DNA from: Fulvivirga maritima
GTDB taxonomy: Bacteria > Bacteroidota > Bacteroidia > Cytophagales > Cyclobacteriaceae
Assembly: GCF_021389955.1 (NCBI RefSeq)
Contig: NZ_CP089980.1
Span: 1,487,501 to 1,551,500 of the forward strand
DNA: 64,000 nucleotides
Reading direction: 5' to 3'
The notes beneath the pieces were generated by a model, which worked only from the letters and a program-made list of their open reading frames with translations, was not told the DNA's origin and did not search any database. A program made the position numbers and the translations under genes. Positions 43,369 to 53,173 of this stretch are shown here, in pieces (positions within the stretch are counted from its first letter, which is position 1; each line of letters begins with the position of its first letter).

Positions 43369-45960
43369 TGAAGGTGCAAGCTCCCAAATATGCCTTAAAA
43401 TTTCTCAGGTGGTTTTGTAGAAAAGACTATCTGGAAGAGATAGAAGTTGATTTGATAGAGCTATTTGAGTTACAGTCTGCCGAATCTCCGGCTGCCGCCA
43501 AAAGAAAATTTACCTGGAGTGTTGTCCGCTATTTCCGCCCTGAGTTCATAAAGCTTTTCCCAAGTCAAAACTCAAAATTTATTATCATGCAACAGCACAA
43601 TTTAAAAATCACTTATCGGACTTTTCTCCGGTATAAAAGCTCATTTCTCATCAACTTGTTTGGTCTGGCCACCGGCCTCACCTGCGCCATTCTCATTTTC
43701 CTTTGGGTAAATGATGAGCTCAGCACAGATAAATTTCACGAGCATGATGCTCAGCTATATCATGTCATGCTCAACCATGAAGAAGATGGAGGTATACGCA
43801 CAGACACCAGCTCTCCCGGTCTGCTGGCCGAAGCCTTAGAAGAAGAGGTGCCAGAAATAAAAATGGCCGTAGAAGATAGCGATCCCCTATGGTTTGGTGA
43901 AAATTTCAGCTTATCAGACGGAGAGAAATTTCATAAAGCCTCTGGTAAATTCGCTGGAGATGGTTATTTCGAAATGTACTCTTTCCCCATGAAGTATGGC
44001 CAGGCAGACCATGCTTTGAAAGACAAAAAATCGGTCGTGATTTCAGAGTCACTGGCTACCCGTTTATTCGGCAGCTCTAAAGATGCGCTCAATAAAACAT
44101 TAGAATGGAAACTTTTACATTTCACATCTCAAGCTACAGTTACGGGCGTTTTTAAGAATTTACCCACCAACTCCACACAGCAGTTTGATTTTGTATTGCC
44201 TTTCTCTCTTTTCAAAGACATTTTAGGTGATGGCCTTCATTGGGGAAATTACAACACTTACACTTCAGTGCTGGTTACTCCAGGCTCCAATATTAACCAA
44301 CTCAACCAGAAGCTGGCCGATTTTATCAAAAATAAAAACGAGGGCAGCAATGTATCTCCAATGCTGGTTAAGTTCTCCGACCTATATCTTTATGGTCAAT
44401 TCGAAAATGGGCAACAAGCCGGCGGCAGAATCATGTACGTACGCCTTTTTTCTGTTATAGGCCTGTTTGTACTGATCATCGCCAGCATCAATTTTATGAA
44501 CCTCAGCACTGCCAGAGCATCTCGCAGGTTAAAAGAAATAGGGGTTAAAAAATCACTTGGAGCAGGAAGAAAAAACCTTGATAGGTCAATATCTGACTGA
44601 AGCCCTGGTCATGGCTTTTCTAGCTTTAATATTTGCCATAGCCTTTACTTATGCTCTTCTTCCACAGTTTAATCAAATTACTGGTAAGGTTTTAACATTG
44701 ACACTGTCACCCACATTTATTGGAGGTCTAATAGGTATTGTAGTCTTCACTGGTTTATTAGCAGGCAGCTATCCTGCTTTGTATTTATCAGGCTTTAAGC
44801 CAATAAATATATTAAAAGGCCGCTTTAGAGGCTCTGCCACTGAGGCATGGACACGAAAAGGACTGGTAGTTTTCCAATTTGTATTATCCATTGTAATGGT
44901 GGTTTCGGTACTTATTGTTTATAAGCAAATCAATTTTGCACTTACCAAAAACATAGGCTATGATAGGAATGGCGTAATTCTAGTACCTATGGAGGGCAAG
45001 GCCACCGAAAACATTGAAAGCTACTTAACCAGATTAAGTGAAGTTCCTGGCGTGGAACATGTTTCTGCCAGCTCCCATACTTTCACCCAAAACGGCTCTT
45101 TTACCACTGGGGTAAGTTGGCCAGGAAAAAATGAAGGCACCATCATTAAATTCGAACAATCAAGGGCGTATTATGACATTCAGCAAACGTTAGGCTTTGA
45201 AATGGCAGAAGGAAGAAGCTTTTCTAATCAATATGGGGATGAGACATCCAAAATCATATTTAATGAAGCCGCTATTGAAGCCATGGGATTGGAAGATCCT
45301 ATCGGAAAAAAGGTAAACTTATGGGGCGAAGAAAAAGAAATAATTGGCGTGATGAAAAATTTCAATTATTCCAGCCTGCATAGTAAAGTAGAGCCTATGT
45401 TATTTCATTTCAAAACAGATTTTCTGCCTAATATTTTAATTAAGTTAAACACTCAAAATCCAGGAAGTGCACTTTCTAACCTGAGAGAATGGTACAAAAC
45501 CAACAATCCGGGCTATACTTTTGATTATACATTTTTAGATACTGCCTATGAGGCTCAATATAAAGCAGAAGAAAGAGTCTCATTGCTAGCCAGATATTTT
45601 GCAGGTGTAGCCATAGTTATCTCATGCCTGGGTTTATTTGCTTTAGCAGCTTTTACGGCAGAGAGAAGACAAAAGGAGATAGGAGTAAGAAAGATACTCG
45701 GAGCCAGTCATTTTACTATTGTCAGGCTGCTCTCAGCTGATTTTACCAAAATGGTGCTATTAGCTATAGTAATAGGCTTACCTGTAAGCTACGTAATGGC
45801 TAACTTCTGGCTACAAAACTTCGCCTATCATATCAATTTAGAATGGTGGTACTTTGCCATCTCAGGTGCCGCAGCACTGATTATAGCCTGGCTCACTGTG
45901 AGCTTCCAGACTATCAAAGCGGCTCAGACCAACCCTTCCACAAGCTTGAAGGAAGAATAG
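43368..45960 (+). pseudogene. FtsX/MacB-type ABC permease (4), split by a frameshift
   Basis: The reading runs from ATG 43368 to a stop at 44600, ending in GVKKSLGAGRK plus seven alien residues; the continuation TLIGQYLTEALVMAF is open in the next frame to 45960. One A too many in the A6 run 44570-44575 explains the break; with five A the protein would be 863 residues like its paralogues, with a diverged prefix domain, first FtsX half and second half (EIGVRKILGAS). A phase-variable tract, a decayed gene or an assembly error are all possible. Confidence 0.82.
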
Positions 45961-45970
45961 AAACAAAACA

Positions 45971-46009
45971 AAGAGGCTGCCTTAAAAGTAACTTCCAAAG
46001 CAGCCTCTT
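45971..46009. terminator. Bidirectional hairpin terminator
   Basis: Perfect 10-bp stem AAGAGGCTGC/GCAGCCTCTT (45971-45980, 46000-46009) between convergent genes. Shares its AGAGGCTGCCTTAAAAGTAA core with the hairpin at 12732. Confidence 0.8.
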
Positions 46010-46164
46010 ATATATTTTCAGATATTAATTTCTATTGTAATTGATAAGTCAATCCAGGTCCATCACACGCCATCCATGAGCTGCTTAAAGTATCATCTGA
46101 CTGATAATATAAATGCTCTTTGTTATCACCAGAACAGTTACCGATCAGGTCACTATTTTCATCC

Positions 46165-46497
46165 TCAAAAGTGAGTACAAAAAAACCTTTCTTCACCTTT
46201 CTCTTCTAGCTTATAAGTCCCTTTAGCCTCTTCAGTCTTCCCTTCTGCTGTTCTTGATTTCACAAAAGTATTGTCTTCATTAAAAACATACTGTTCCTGA
46301 TAAGCCATTTCATCTCCTGTAAAAGTCTCACCCCTTAAACTGCCTGTCATTCTCACTAATTTCCAGACCATATATGATTCATTAGAAGAGGGAAACACTT
46401 CACCCTCACTGTTGCTATCTTCCACTTCATTAGTATCACAAGCAGAAAGCCAAACAATAAGACAAAGTACAGAGCTGAGGTAATTTAGGATTTTCAT
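46165..46497 (-). CDS. Lipoprotein, probably truncated by a frameshift
   Basis: 110 residues as read: lipoprotein signal with lipobox cysteine in VWLSACDTN, then a lipocalin-like beta domain (YMVWKLVRMTGSLRGETF, YVFNEDNTFVKSRT, GTYKLEEKG). It ends abruptly after FFCTHF. The break lies at a run of seven A on the plus strand (46179-46185). With one base fewer the frame stays open to 46032 for another 48 residues that include two cysteines (LIGNCSGDNK and WMACDGPG), which gives a natural 154-residue lipoprotein ending just before the terminator. Function unknown. Confidence 0.75.
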   Translation of the reverse strand: MKILNYLSSVLCLIVWLSACDTNEVEDSNSEGEVFPSSNESYMVWKLVRMTGSLRGETFTGDEMAYQEQYVFNEDNTFVKSRTAEGKTEEAKGTYKLEEKGEERFFCTHF

Positions 46498-46574
46498 AAT
46501 ATGCTGTTCGTTTCTCTATAGACACCACAGCTCCATTAATGGTTGTAATTTTTTAATTTGTTTTTTGACAAAAT

Positions 46575-47375
46575 TTATACCGAAGCCACTGAGCCACCAT
46601 CAACTCTAAAATTAGCTCCTGTAATAAATGAAGCCTTGTCTGAGGCTAGAAACACCACTACTGCTGCAGTTTCAGCCACCTCACCAGCTCTTTCTAAAAC
46701 AATATTAGGCCTTTTATTTTTAAGAAATCCTTGCTCAGCCTCCTCAGGAGTAATCCCTTGTTTTTCGGCCTGCTCTTTCATCATATTCTCTACCAGCGGC
46801 GTTTTTATAAATGCCGGTGATACCGTATTAACCAAAATACCATCTTTACCCAGCACCTTAGATAAGGTCTTAGTCAGGTTATTCAATGCCCCTTTAGTTA
46901 CATTATAATGAGCCATATCCGGATCTGGTTGTTCACCATTTTCAGAAGAAATATTAATGATTCTTCCCCATTGGTTTTGCTGCATCATAGGCACCACTTT
47001 TCTAATTAGTGTAACAGCAGAAAACACATTAAGCTCAAAGATCTCTCTCCACTGCTCAGTGCTGAGCTCCATAAATGATAGTGGATCACCAATAGTACCG
47101 GCATTGTTTACCAGTATATCTATCTGCCCAAATCTTTCCTGAGATTTATGGATTAGTTTATCAATCTGCTGCTCATCAGTAAGGTCTGTAGGCACCGCAA
47201 GCACATCTACATTATACTTTTCCAGGTCAGATACCGCTTGTGACAAATCGGCCTGATCTCTGGCGCAGATAATAAGGTTACAACCCTCCTTAGCTAACTC
47301 CTCTGCTACTCCCTTACCTATACCTTTACTGGCTCCGGTAACGAGCGCCACCTTTTCTTTCAAATTTAAATCCAT
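46575..47375 (-). CDS. SDR family oxidoreductase
   Basis: 266 residues, classical short-chain dehydrogenase: cofactor loop VTGASKGIGKG (12-22), NNAG (90-93), catalytic Ser143/144 in INISSENG, Y157 and K161 in YNVTKGAL. Closest in style to 3-oxoacyl-ACP reductase FabG-like enzymes, but many act on other ketones or alcohols. No pathway neighbours to narrow it down. Confidence 0.9.
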   Translation of the reverse strand: MDLNLKEKVALVTGASKGIGKGVAEELAKEGCNLIICARDQADLSQAVSDLEKYNVDVLAVPTDLTDEQQIDKLIHKSQERFGQIDILVNNAGTIGDPLSFMELSTEQWREIFELNVFSAVTLIRKVVPMMQQNQWGRIINISSENGEQPDPDMAHYNVTKGALNNLTKTLSKVLGKDGILVNTVSPAFIKTPLVENMMKEQAEKQGITPEEAEQGFLKNKRPNIVLERAGEVAETAAVVVFLASDKASFITGANFRVDGGSVASV

Positions 47376-47482
47376 GATATCCTATTTTGCGTATTTCCTA
47401 ATAATAACGTTCTGAACTGGTAGGCTTGAAACAAATCAACTTGCCGTTCAGTTACTATTCATAAGACTATAACACCAATATT

Positions 47483-48139
47483 ATGAAGCTTGTTTTCAAA
47501 CTTACCGCAATGGCCTTTTTATTCATGGCCGCCAGCTGCGGAGCAAAAACAGAATCAAAACACATTACTGCTTTAGAAATAAGCACTGAAAAAGCAGCTC
47601 AGCTCGATACCGCTTACTTTGCAGGAGGCTGTTTCTGGTGTATAGAAGCTATTTTCGAACGTGTAAAAGGAGTAGAAGCCGCTGTTTCTGGTTACAGCGG
47701 TGGTGACCAGAAAAACCCCACTTACCACGAAGTGAGTTATGGAAAAACCAACCATGCAGAATCTGTAAAAGTATTTTTTGATCCTAAAGTGGTTTCTTAT
47801 GAAACGCTGGTTGAAATCTTCTTTGGCTCTATAGATCCTACCCAGCTCAACCGACAAGGACCTGACGTAGGAAGGCAATACAGATCAGCCATTTTTTATA
47901 AAAATGATGAACAAAAGAAAATAGCCACTGAAGTAAAAAACAGGCTTAATAAAGCTGAATATAATGGCAAAATCGTAACGGAAATTACGCGTTTCAAGGC
48001 CTTTTATGATGCTGAGGGTTATCATCAGGGATACTATGAAATTCACCCCGAAGATCCTTATGTGAGAAGCGTTTCAAAACCTAAAGTAGAAAAGTTTATG
48101 AAGCACTTTAAAGATAAGCTGAAAGAAGAATACAAGTAA
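47483..48139 (+). CDS. msrA: Peptide methionine sulfoxide reductase, lipoprotein form
   Basis: 218 residues. Lipoprotein signal with C19 in FMAASCGAK, so it repairs proteins in the envelope. The MsrA motif is GGCFWC (48-53) with catalytic C50 and a second Cys at 53, followed by the family strings GYSGG, NPTYHEV and YHQGYYE. It reduces the S form of methionine sulfoxide back to methionine. No C-terminal resolving cysteine is present, so C53 or an outside thiol must complete the cycle. Confidence 0.94.
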   Translation: MKLVFKLTAMAFLFMAASCGAKTESKHITALEISTEKAAQLDTAYFAGGCFWCIEAIFERVKGVEAAVSGYSGGDQKNPTYHEVSYGKTNHAESVKVFFDPKVVSYETLVEIFFGSIDPTQLNRQGPDVGRQYRSAIFYKNDEQKKIATEVKNRLNKAEYNGKIVTEITRFKAFYDAEGYHQGYYEIHPEDPYVRSVSKPKVEKFMKHFKDKLKEEYK

Positions 48140-48147
48140 TACTATAG

Positions 48148-48223
48148 AAAAAGAGATTGTATAAAAAGCGCTACTTTGCTAGTCAATATGACTTGAAAGT
48201 ATCTTTAAATACAACCTCTTTTA
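48148..48223. terminator. Long imperfect bidirectional hairpin
   Basis: Left arm 48148-48176 and right arm 48195-48223 are near-complements (AAAGAGATTGTAT opposite ATACAACCTCTTT) between the convergent msrA and decarboxylase genes. Belongs to the same loose family as 12732 and 45971. Confidence 0.65.
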
Positions 48224-48225
48224 TT

Positions 48226-49458
48226 TTATAAATCTATTTCTATCTGATTTTTCAAAATATCATCCATGGTTTCTCTCTGACGGATGAGATGGGCTTTCCC
48301 TTCATACACCAGCACTTCTGCAGGTCTGCAGCGGGAGTTATAATTAGATGCCATACTAAAGCCGTATGCTCCAGCATTTTTAATGGCTAACACATCACCT
48401 TCTCGCACTTCGTTTAGCTTTCTATCCCAACCAAACGTATCTGTTTCGCAGATATAACCTACTACAGAATATACCCTTTTAACGCCAGAAGGGTTAGAAA
48501 CATTAAAAATTTCATGATGCGCCTCATACATCATAGGCCTGATTAAATGATTAAGACCTGAGTCTACCCCTACAAATACGGTAGCCGGTGTAGTTTTAAT
48601 TACATTAGCCCTCACCAAGAAATATCCTGATTCGCTTACCAGATATTTCCCAGGCTCGAACCACATTTCAAGCCTTCTTCCATAAGACTCACAGAATTTA
48701 TCAAACGCGGCACCTAGCTTTTGCCCCAGTTCTTTTACATCAGTAGTAATATCATTCGGCTTATAAGCCACTTTAAAGCCACTACCAAAATCAATAAACT
48801 CCAGATCAGGAAAATCATTGGCCACATCAAATAAAATATCAGCCATTTTTAAGAATACCTCGGCATCTAATATGTCTGACCCTGTATGCATATGCAGGCC
48901 TTTTACATGAATATTATTGGTCTTCACCACTCTTAGCAGATGCGCCATCTGATAAATAGAAATACCAAATTTAGAATCTCCATGACCAGTAGATATTTTA
49001 GCATTACCACCGGCCATAATGTGAGGATTCAGGCGTACACAACACGGAACAGTATCATGATAGGTATGGCCAAACTGCTCAAGAATAGAGATATTATCAA
49101 TATTGATGATAAGCCCCATTTCTACCCCTTGCTGTAGCTCTGCAAAAGAAACACAGTTAGGTGTAAACAATATTTCATCAGGCGTAAAACCGGCTTTCAT
49201 GGCCAGCTTAGCTTCCTGTATGGAAACAACATCCACTCCGGCACCATGCTTTTTCATCAACTTAAGTACAGAAATATTAGTTAATGACTTAGCTGCATAT
49301 TTTATCTTCAGCTTTTGAGTTGAAAAAGCATCTTTTAAACTTTGAAGCTGACTGATGATTTTATCTGCATCATAAACATATACAGGGGTACCAAATTCCT
49401 CTGCTATCTGAGTTACATTTATACCCTGAAGCTGATAAGTGTTGTTGTTTAATTCCAT
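48226..49458 (-). CDS. lysA: Diaminopimelate decarboxylase
   Basis: 410 residues, fold type III PLP enzyme. PLP lysine K57 in IKYAAKSLTN, the HMHTGSDI motif, phosphate loop DFGSGFKV and EPGKYLVSE, and active-site CETDTFGWD and NAGAYGFSMASNYNSR. The last motif, NAGAYGFSMASNYN, points to diaminopimelate decarboxylase rather than ornithine or carboxynorspermidine decarboxylase. Makes lysine from meso-diaminopimelate. Monocistronic, with a -7-like box upstream. Confidence 0.93.
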   Translation of the reverse strand: MELNNNTYQLQGINVTQIAEEFGTPVYVYDADKIISQLQSLKDAFSTQKLKIKYAAKSLTNISVLKLMKKHGAGVDVVSIQEAKLAMKAGFTPDEILFTPNCVSFAELQQGVEMGLIINIDNISILEQFGHTYHDTVPCCVRLNPHIMAGGNAKISTGHGDSKFGISIYQMAHLLRVVKTNNIHVKGLHMHTGSDILDAEVFLKMADILFDVANDFPDLEFIDFGSGFKVAYKPNDITTDVKELGQKLGAAFDKFCESYGRRLEMWFEPGKYLVSESGYFLVRANVIKTTPATVFVGVDSGLNHLIRPMMYEAHHEIFNVSNPSGVKRVYSVVGYICETDTFGWDRKLNEVREGDVLAIKNAGAYGFSMASNYNSRCRPAEVLVYEGKAHLIRQRETMDDILKNQIEIDL

Positions 49459-49478
49459 GTTATAAAAAAAATATTCTT

Positions 49479-49486
49479 CAAAGATA
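49479..49486 (-). promoter_or_regulatory. Candidate -7 box of lysA
   Basis: Minus-strand TATCTTTG, exact TAnnTTTG match, 20 bp before the ATG. Confidence 0.45.
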
Positions 49487-49640
49487 TAAAAACCTACAGA
49501 GGTTTTAGAATATCAATAAAACAAATACAATTACAGGATCAATATCATCAGTAAAGCCTTGTGTTAAAATTAGTTAAATTGAAACTTAAGCACATTTAAC
49601 AAGGTAAGAATGTTACAAAAACTGCCGAAATTGCAACATA

Positions 49641-51116
49641 ATGAAGAAGCACATTATTTGGATAGTCATATCGCTAATGTCTGTAGCATTAATAGGGCTC
49701 ACCAGTTTTCAGGTGTACTGGATCAATAATGCCATAAAATTAAACCAGAAGCAGTTTGAGCAAAAGGTACAGCAATCTTTACAGCTAGTCTCTCAGCGAC
49801 TGGAAAAAAAGGATGCTTATGACTTCACACATAATATTTTAAGAGTATATCCAGGAGTAGTATCTCAAAACACTTTAAGAATAGGAGTACCCACAGACGG
49901 AACTAATGAAGACAGTTCTGAAGTAGCGAATCCTTCATATTACTGGGGCCATCATGCTTTTTGGTTCAACATAGTAAACCCAGATATGCAGGCAGAAAAT
50001 CAGCTGCTACGAAAATCAGAAATGATTAATGTGGTGGTAGAAGAGATGTTTGGTCGCAAGCGAAGCATCCATGAAAGGGTAAACCCAGAAGTGCTGGAAT
50101 CTATGCTAGACAAGGAATTTTTTGAAAGAGGTATAGAGCTCAATTATGATTTTGCCGTTTGGAACCCTTATATGGATAGTGTGCTGTACACTAACACGAA
50201 TAACAGTCTCAACACAGTAAAGCACTCGCCGCTGCGAGCAAGATTATTTCCTAATGACATTTTAGGCAACACGCATTACTTAACGGTAAACTTCCCCGAC
50301 GAGAGCGCCTTTCTTTTTAGAGAAATATGGGCCACTCTGGCTACTTCAGTAGTTTTTATATTGCTCATAATTGGCTGCTTTACTTATGCTATTTACACTA
50401 TCATTAGGCAAAAGAAACTGTCTGAGATGAAAAATGACTTCATCAACAACATGACACACGAGCTAAAGACACCCATTGCTACGGTAGGACTGGCTTGCGA
50501 GGCTTTACATGAAAAAGAAATGCGAGAGAACGATGGCATTTTACTGCGTTACCTGGATGTGATTAAAGATGAGAATAACCGATTAGCCACTCAGGTAGAA
50601 AAAGTGTTACAATCGGCATTATTAGACAAGCCTTCTTTTCAGCTTAAAAATGCAGAGTTACAGCTACATGACCTGATAGAAAATGTAGTATCAAAAATAA
50701 GAGTGCCGTTGGAATCAAAAAACGGGGAAGTAGAACTGAACCTAAAGGCATCTAATGACATTATCCAGGGAGATTATGAGCACCTGTCTCATGTAGTACT
50801 CAACCTGCTGGATAATGCTATGAAATATTCACCAGCAGCTCCTCTAATCAACATTTCCTCTTTCAACATTCAGGATGGCATAATAATAGAGATCTCTGAT
50901 CATGGAAAAGGGATGAAGCAGGAGGAATTAAAGCGAATTTTTGATAAATTTTATAGAGTACACACCGGAGACCGACATGATGTAAAAGGTTTTGGTCTCG
51001 GACTTAGTTATGTTAAATCAATTGTAAATATGCACGGCGGCGATATTTCTGTGAGATCAGTTTTAGATCAGGGTAGCACGTTTAGCATATTTCTTCCTTT
51101 TAAAAATGGAGAATAA
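49641..51116 (+). CDS. Two-component sensor histidine kinase
   Basis: 491 residues: membrane helix 1 (about 7-25), a periplasmic domain of about 200 residues, helix 2 (about 228-255), then HisKA with H273 in NNMTHELKTPIAT and a HATPase domain (VLNLLDNAMKYSP, ISDHGKGM, KGFGLGLSYVKSIV). The layout matches the Bacteroidota RprX-like kinases. The stop lies inside the start of the OmpR-type regulator gene (11-bp overlap). The ligand is not predictable. Confidence 0.94.
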   Translation: MKKHIIWIVISLMSVALIGLTSFQVYWINNAIKLNQKQFEQKVQQSLQLVSQRLEKKDAYDFTHNILRVYPGVVSQNTLRIGVPTDGTNEDSSEVANPSYYWGHHAFWFNIVNPDMQAENQLLRKSEMINVVVEEMFGRKRSIHERVNPEVLESMLDKEFFERGIELNYDFAVWNPYMDSVLYTNTNNSLNTVKHSPLRARLFPNDILGNTHYLTVNFPDESAFLFREIWATLATSVVFILLIIGCFTYAIYTIIRQKKLSEMKNDFINNMTHELKTPIATVGLACEALHEKEMRENDGILLRYLDVIKDENNRLATQVEKVLQSALLDKPSFQLKNAELQLHDLIENVVSKIRVPLESKNGEVELNLKASNDIIQGDYEHLSHVVLNLLDNAMKYSPAAPLINISSFNIQDGIIIEISDHGKGMKQEELKRIFDKFYRVHTGDRHDVKGFGLGLSYVKSIVNMHGGDISVRSVLDQGSTFSIFLPFKNGE

Positions 51117-51795
51117 AATAAAATTACTCATCGTAGAAGATGATCAAAACCTGGGACAGATACTAAAAGAATATCTGCAACTGAAGGGCTACAAAGCTGA
51201 TTTGTACCGCGACGGGGAATCAGGCCTGCAAGCCTTTTCTCCTGGCTTGTATGATCTGTGCATACTAGACATCATGATGCCGAAAAGAGATGGCTTTTCT
51301 CTGGCGCAGGAAATCCGCAATCAGGATAAAAATATTCCTTTGGTTTTCCTCACTGCCAAATCTATGAAAGAAGATGCCATAAAAGGCTTAACTATAGGGG
51401 CTGATGACTATGTTACCAAGCCTTTTAGTATGGAAGAACTATTGCTTAGACTGAAGGCCATTCTAAGGCGTTCTGCTCCTATTGCAGGGGAACAGCCCGC
51501 TGAATTTAATATCGGCGATTACAAATTTGACCCTACCCGTAGAATACTGGACTTTAAAGGAGACACCACCAAGCTCACCACTAAGGAAAATGACCTGCTC
51601 ACGCTACTCTGCAAGCATCAGAACAAGGTGCTTTCCAGAAAAATAGCCCTTAACAGCATCTGGGGAGATGATTCTTATTTTAACGCCAGAAGCATGGACG
51701 TGTACATTACTAAGCTTAGGAAGTATCTCAAAAAAGATGAATCACTGCAAATTCTTACCGTACATGGAGAAGGGTTTAAATTGATCAATTTATAA
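51106..51795 (+). CDS. OmpR/PhoB-family response regulator
   Basis: 229 residues: receiver (1-120) with E11/D12/D13 pocket, phospho-acceptor D55 in LCILDIMMPKRDGF, T in VFLTAKS and K in DDYVTKPFS; winged helix DNA-binding domain (about 132-227, LTTKENDLLTLLCKH and SMDVYITKLRKYLKKD). Overlaps the kinase gene by 11 bp; the pair forms one system. Confidence 0.95.
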   Translation: MENKIKLLIVEDDQNLGQILKEYLQLKGYKADLYRDGESGLQAFSPGLYDLCILDIMMPKRDGFSLAQEIRNQDKNIPLVFLTAKSMKEDAIKGLTIGADDYVTKPFSMEELLLRLKAILRRSAPIAGEQPAEFNIGDYKFDPTRRILDFKGDTTKLTTKENDLLTLLCKHQNKVLSRKIALNSIWGDDSYFNARSMDVYITKLRKYLKKDESLQILTVHGEGFKLINL

Positions 51796-52027
51796 GTCTG
51801 TTTCTTTAAAAAAATAATATTTCGTTTTATTAAAAATTTAAAGAGGACCATGTAAGTAATCTTGTAAATTATCTCTATTTTTCGTACTTTTCTGTTTAAT
51901 TCCAAACAAAAACAAAGTGCTTTAAAAAGGAGAATTTTTGCTCGGAATTAGCAAGGTGCGCACGGAGAAATGCAACCATTTATTACAAATAATTTTATTG
52001 ATCCAGAACCTATAACCCTATATTCCG

Positions 52028-52756
52028 ATGATACAGATAATACCTTCGATCATTATAAATGATGGAAAAGTAATTCGATTACAGCAGGGAGATTTATCTC
52101 GCGAAAAGGTGTACGACAAAAGCCCTCTTGACCTGGCCAAAAACTTTGAAGACCACGGCATAGAAGAAGTCCATTTAGTAGACTTAGATGGTGCCAGAAG
52201 AGGAGAGCCCATTAACTACCACATTTTAGAAGCTATAACGGGACACACCAATTTAAAAGTTGATTTTACGGGCGGCATCCATACTGATGGTGACATAAGC
52301 AAGGCTTACGAGTATGGTGCTAAATATATAACAGCTGCCAGTGTAGCAGTAGCACGCAAAGAGCTTTTTGCCTCATGGATAATTTCCTATGGCCGAGAAA
52401 AAATTACGCTTGGCGCAGATGCCATGAATGAAAAAATAGCAATACGCGGTTGGCAGAAGTCTACAGATATAGATTTGTTTGAACATATAGAATACTTCTA
52501 CTCCAGAGGCTTAAAATATGTAAAAACTACAGATATAGCTCGTGATGGACTTATGGAAGGCCCATCCTTTGACCTGTATCAAAAAATTATAGATAAATTT
52601 CCAGACATCTGTGTATTAGCCAGTGGTGGGGTCAGAAATGTAGATGATATTAAGAGACTTAATGACATGGGGGTATTTGCCGTAATATTTGGTAAAGCCT
52701 ACTATGAAGGCCGCATACAGCTTAAAGAACTAGAATCTTACCTGGTAAAGGTATAA
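52028..52756 (+). CDS. HisA-like phosphoribosyl isomerase lacking the first catalytic Asp
   Basis: 242 residues, a beta/alpha barrel of the HisA type with phosphate loops DFTGGIHTDGD and ASGGVRNVDD and the LVDLDGARRGE segment. D131 (LGADAMNEK) and T167/D169 (KTTDIARDG) match the second catalytic Asp and neighbouring residues. The first catalytic Asp, which sits in an IPAID motif at the N-terminus of true HisA, is Ile9 here (IIPSIIINDGK). No other histidine genes are near. So it may be a paralogue with a changed or lost isomerase activity, or a weak HisA. Confidence 0.8.
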   Translation: MIQIIPSIIINDGKVIRLQQGDLSREKVYDKSPLDLAKNFEDHGIEEVHLVDLDGARRGEPINYHILEAITGHTNLKVDFTGGIHTDGDISKAYEYGAKYITAASVAVARKELFASWIISYGREKITLGADAMNEKIAIRGWQKSTDIDLFEHIEYFYSRGLKYVKTTDIARDGLMEGPSFDLYQKIIDKFPDICVLASGGVRNVDDIKRLNDMGVFAVIFGKAYYEGRIQLKELESYLVKV

Positions 52757-52829
52757 GTCCAGCCCCTAATCACCTGGCAAGCAGCAAACAATCAACTGTT
52801 TGAGAATATTACCCCTCAAAAAAATTAAA

Positions 52830-52851
52830 AGCCCCGAAGATCTTCGGGGCT
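52830..52851. terminator. Strong bidirectional terminator
   Basis: Perfect palindrome with 11-bp arms (AGCCCCGAAGA and complement), A-rich before and T-poor but AT-rich after. Separates convergent genes. Confidence 0.85.
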
Positions 52852-52858
52852 ATAAAAT

Positions 52859-53047
52859 TTAACTTGCTTTTAATAAATTGTCCTGTTTCAGTGTGTATGT
52901 CCTGACTTCTTTCTTCTCCAAATCAAACCAGGCACATTCTACTAGGTAAGAGCTTTTGTCTTTTATATAGTGTAATACCTCCATCACTTTTCCGTCTCTA
53001 TTACTTTTTACACGCTCTCCCTTTTTAAAGAGTCTTTTCATAGGCAT
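52859..53047 (-). CDS. Small basic protein, DUF2158-like
   Basis: 62 residues (60 if the second Met is used). The pattern FKKGERVKSNRDGKVMEV, a central strand, VECAWFDLEKKEV and a closing LKQDNLL resembles the small beta-barrel YodC/DUF2158 proteins in which a kGd.V.l.sGgp.M.V opening is followed by C.WF. The role of that family is not known. Separated from htrA by 126 bp. Confidence 0.6.
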   Translation of the reverse strand: MPMKRLFKKGERVKSNRDGKVMEVLHYIKDKSSYLVECAWFDLEKKEVRTYTLKQDNLLKAS

Positions 53048-53173
53048 CTCCCAACTATTATAAATTAATATAACAATATCGTTCTTACCTTAAGTATACG
53101 ATTTTTTTTAATAAAAGATCGTAAAATCTACGATTATTAACCAGACTCATATAAAATTTATTCACAGTTAATA

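Noticed and set aside
44568-44577. A AAA AAC slippery heptamer in permease 4 as a programmed -1 frameshift
   Set aside because: A -1 slip leads to the wrong frame; joining the halves needs +1 (or one A fewer). No stimulatory structure is obvious.
51970-52062. 30-codon ORF with GGAG before its ATG, overlapping the start of the HisA-like gene
   Set aside because: Not enriched in His codons, no hydrophobic or conserved pattern, out of frame with the gene; probably chance.
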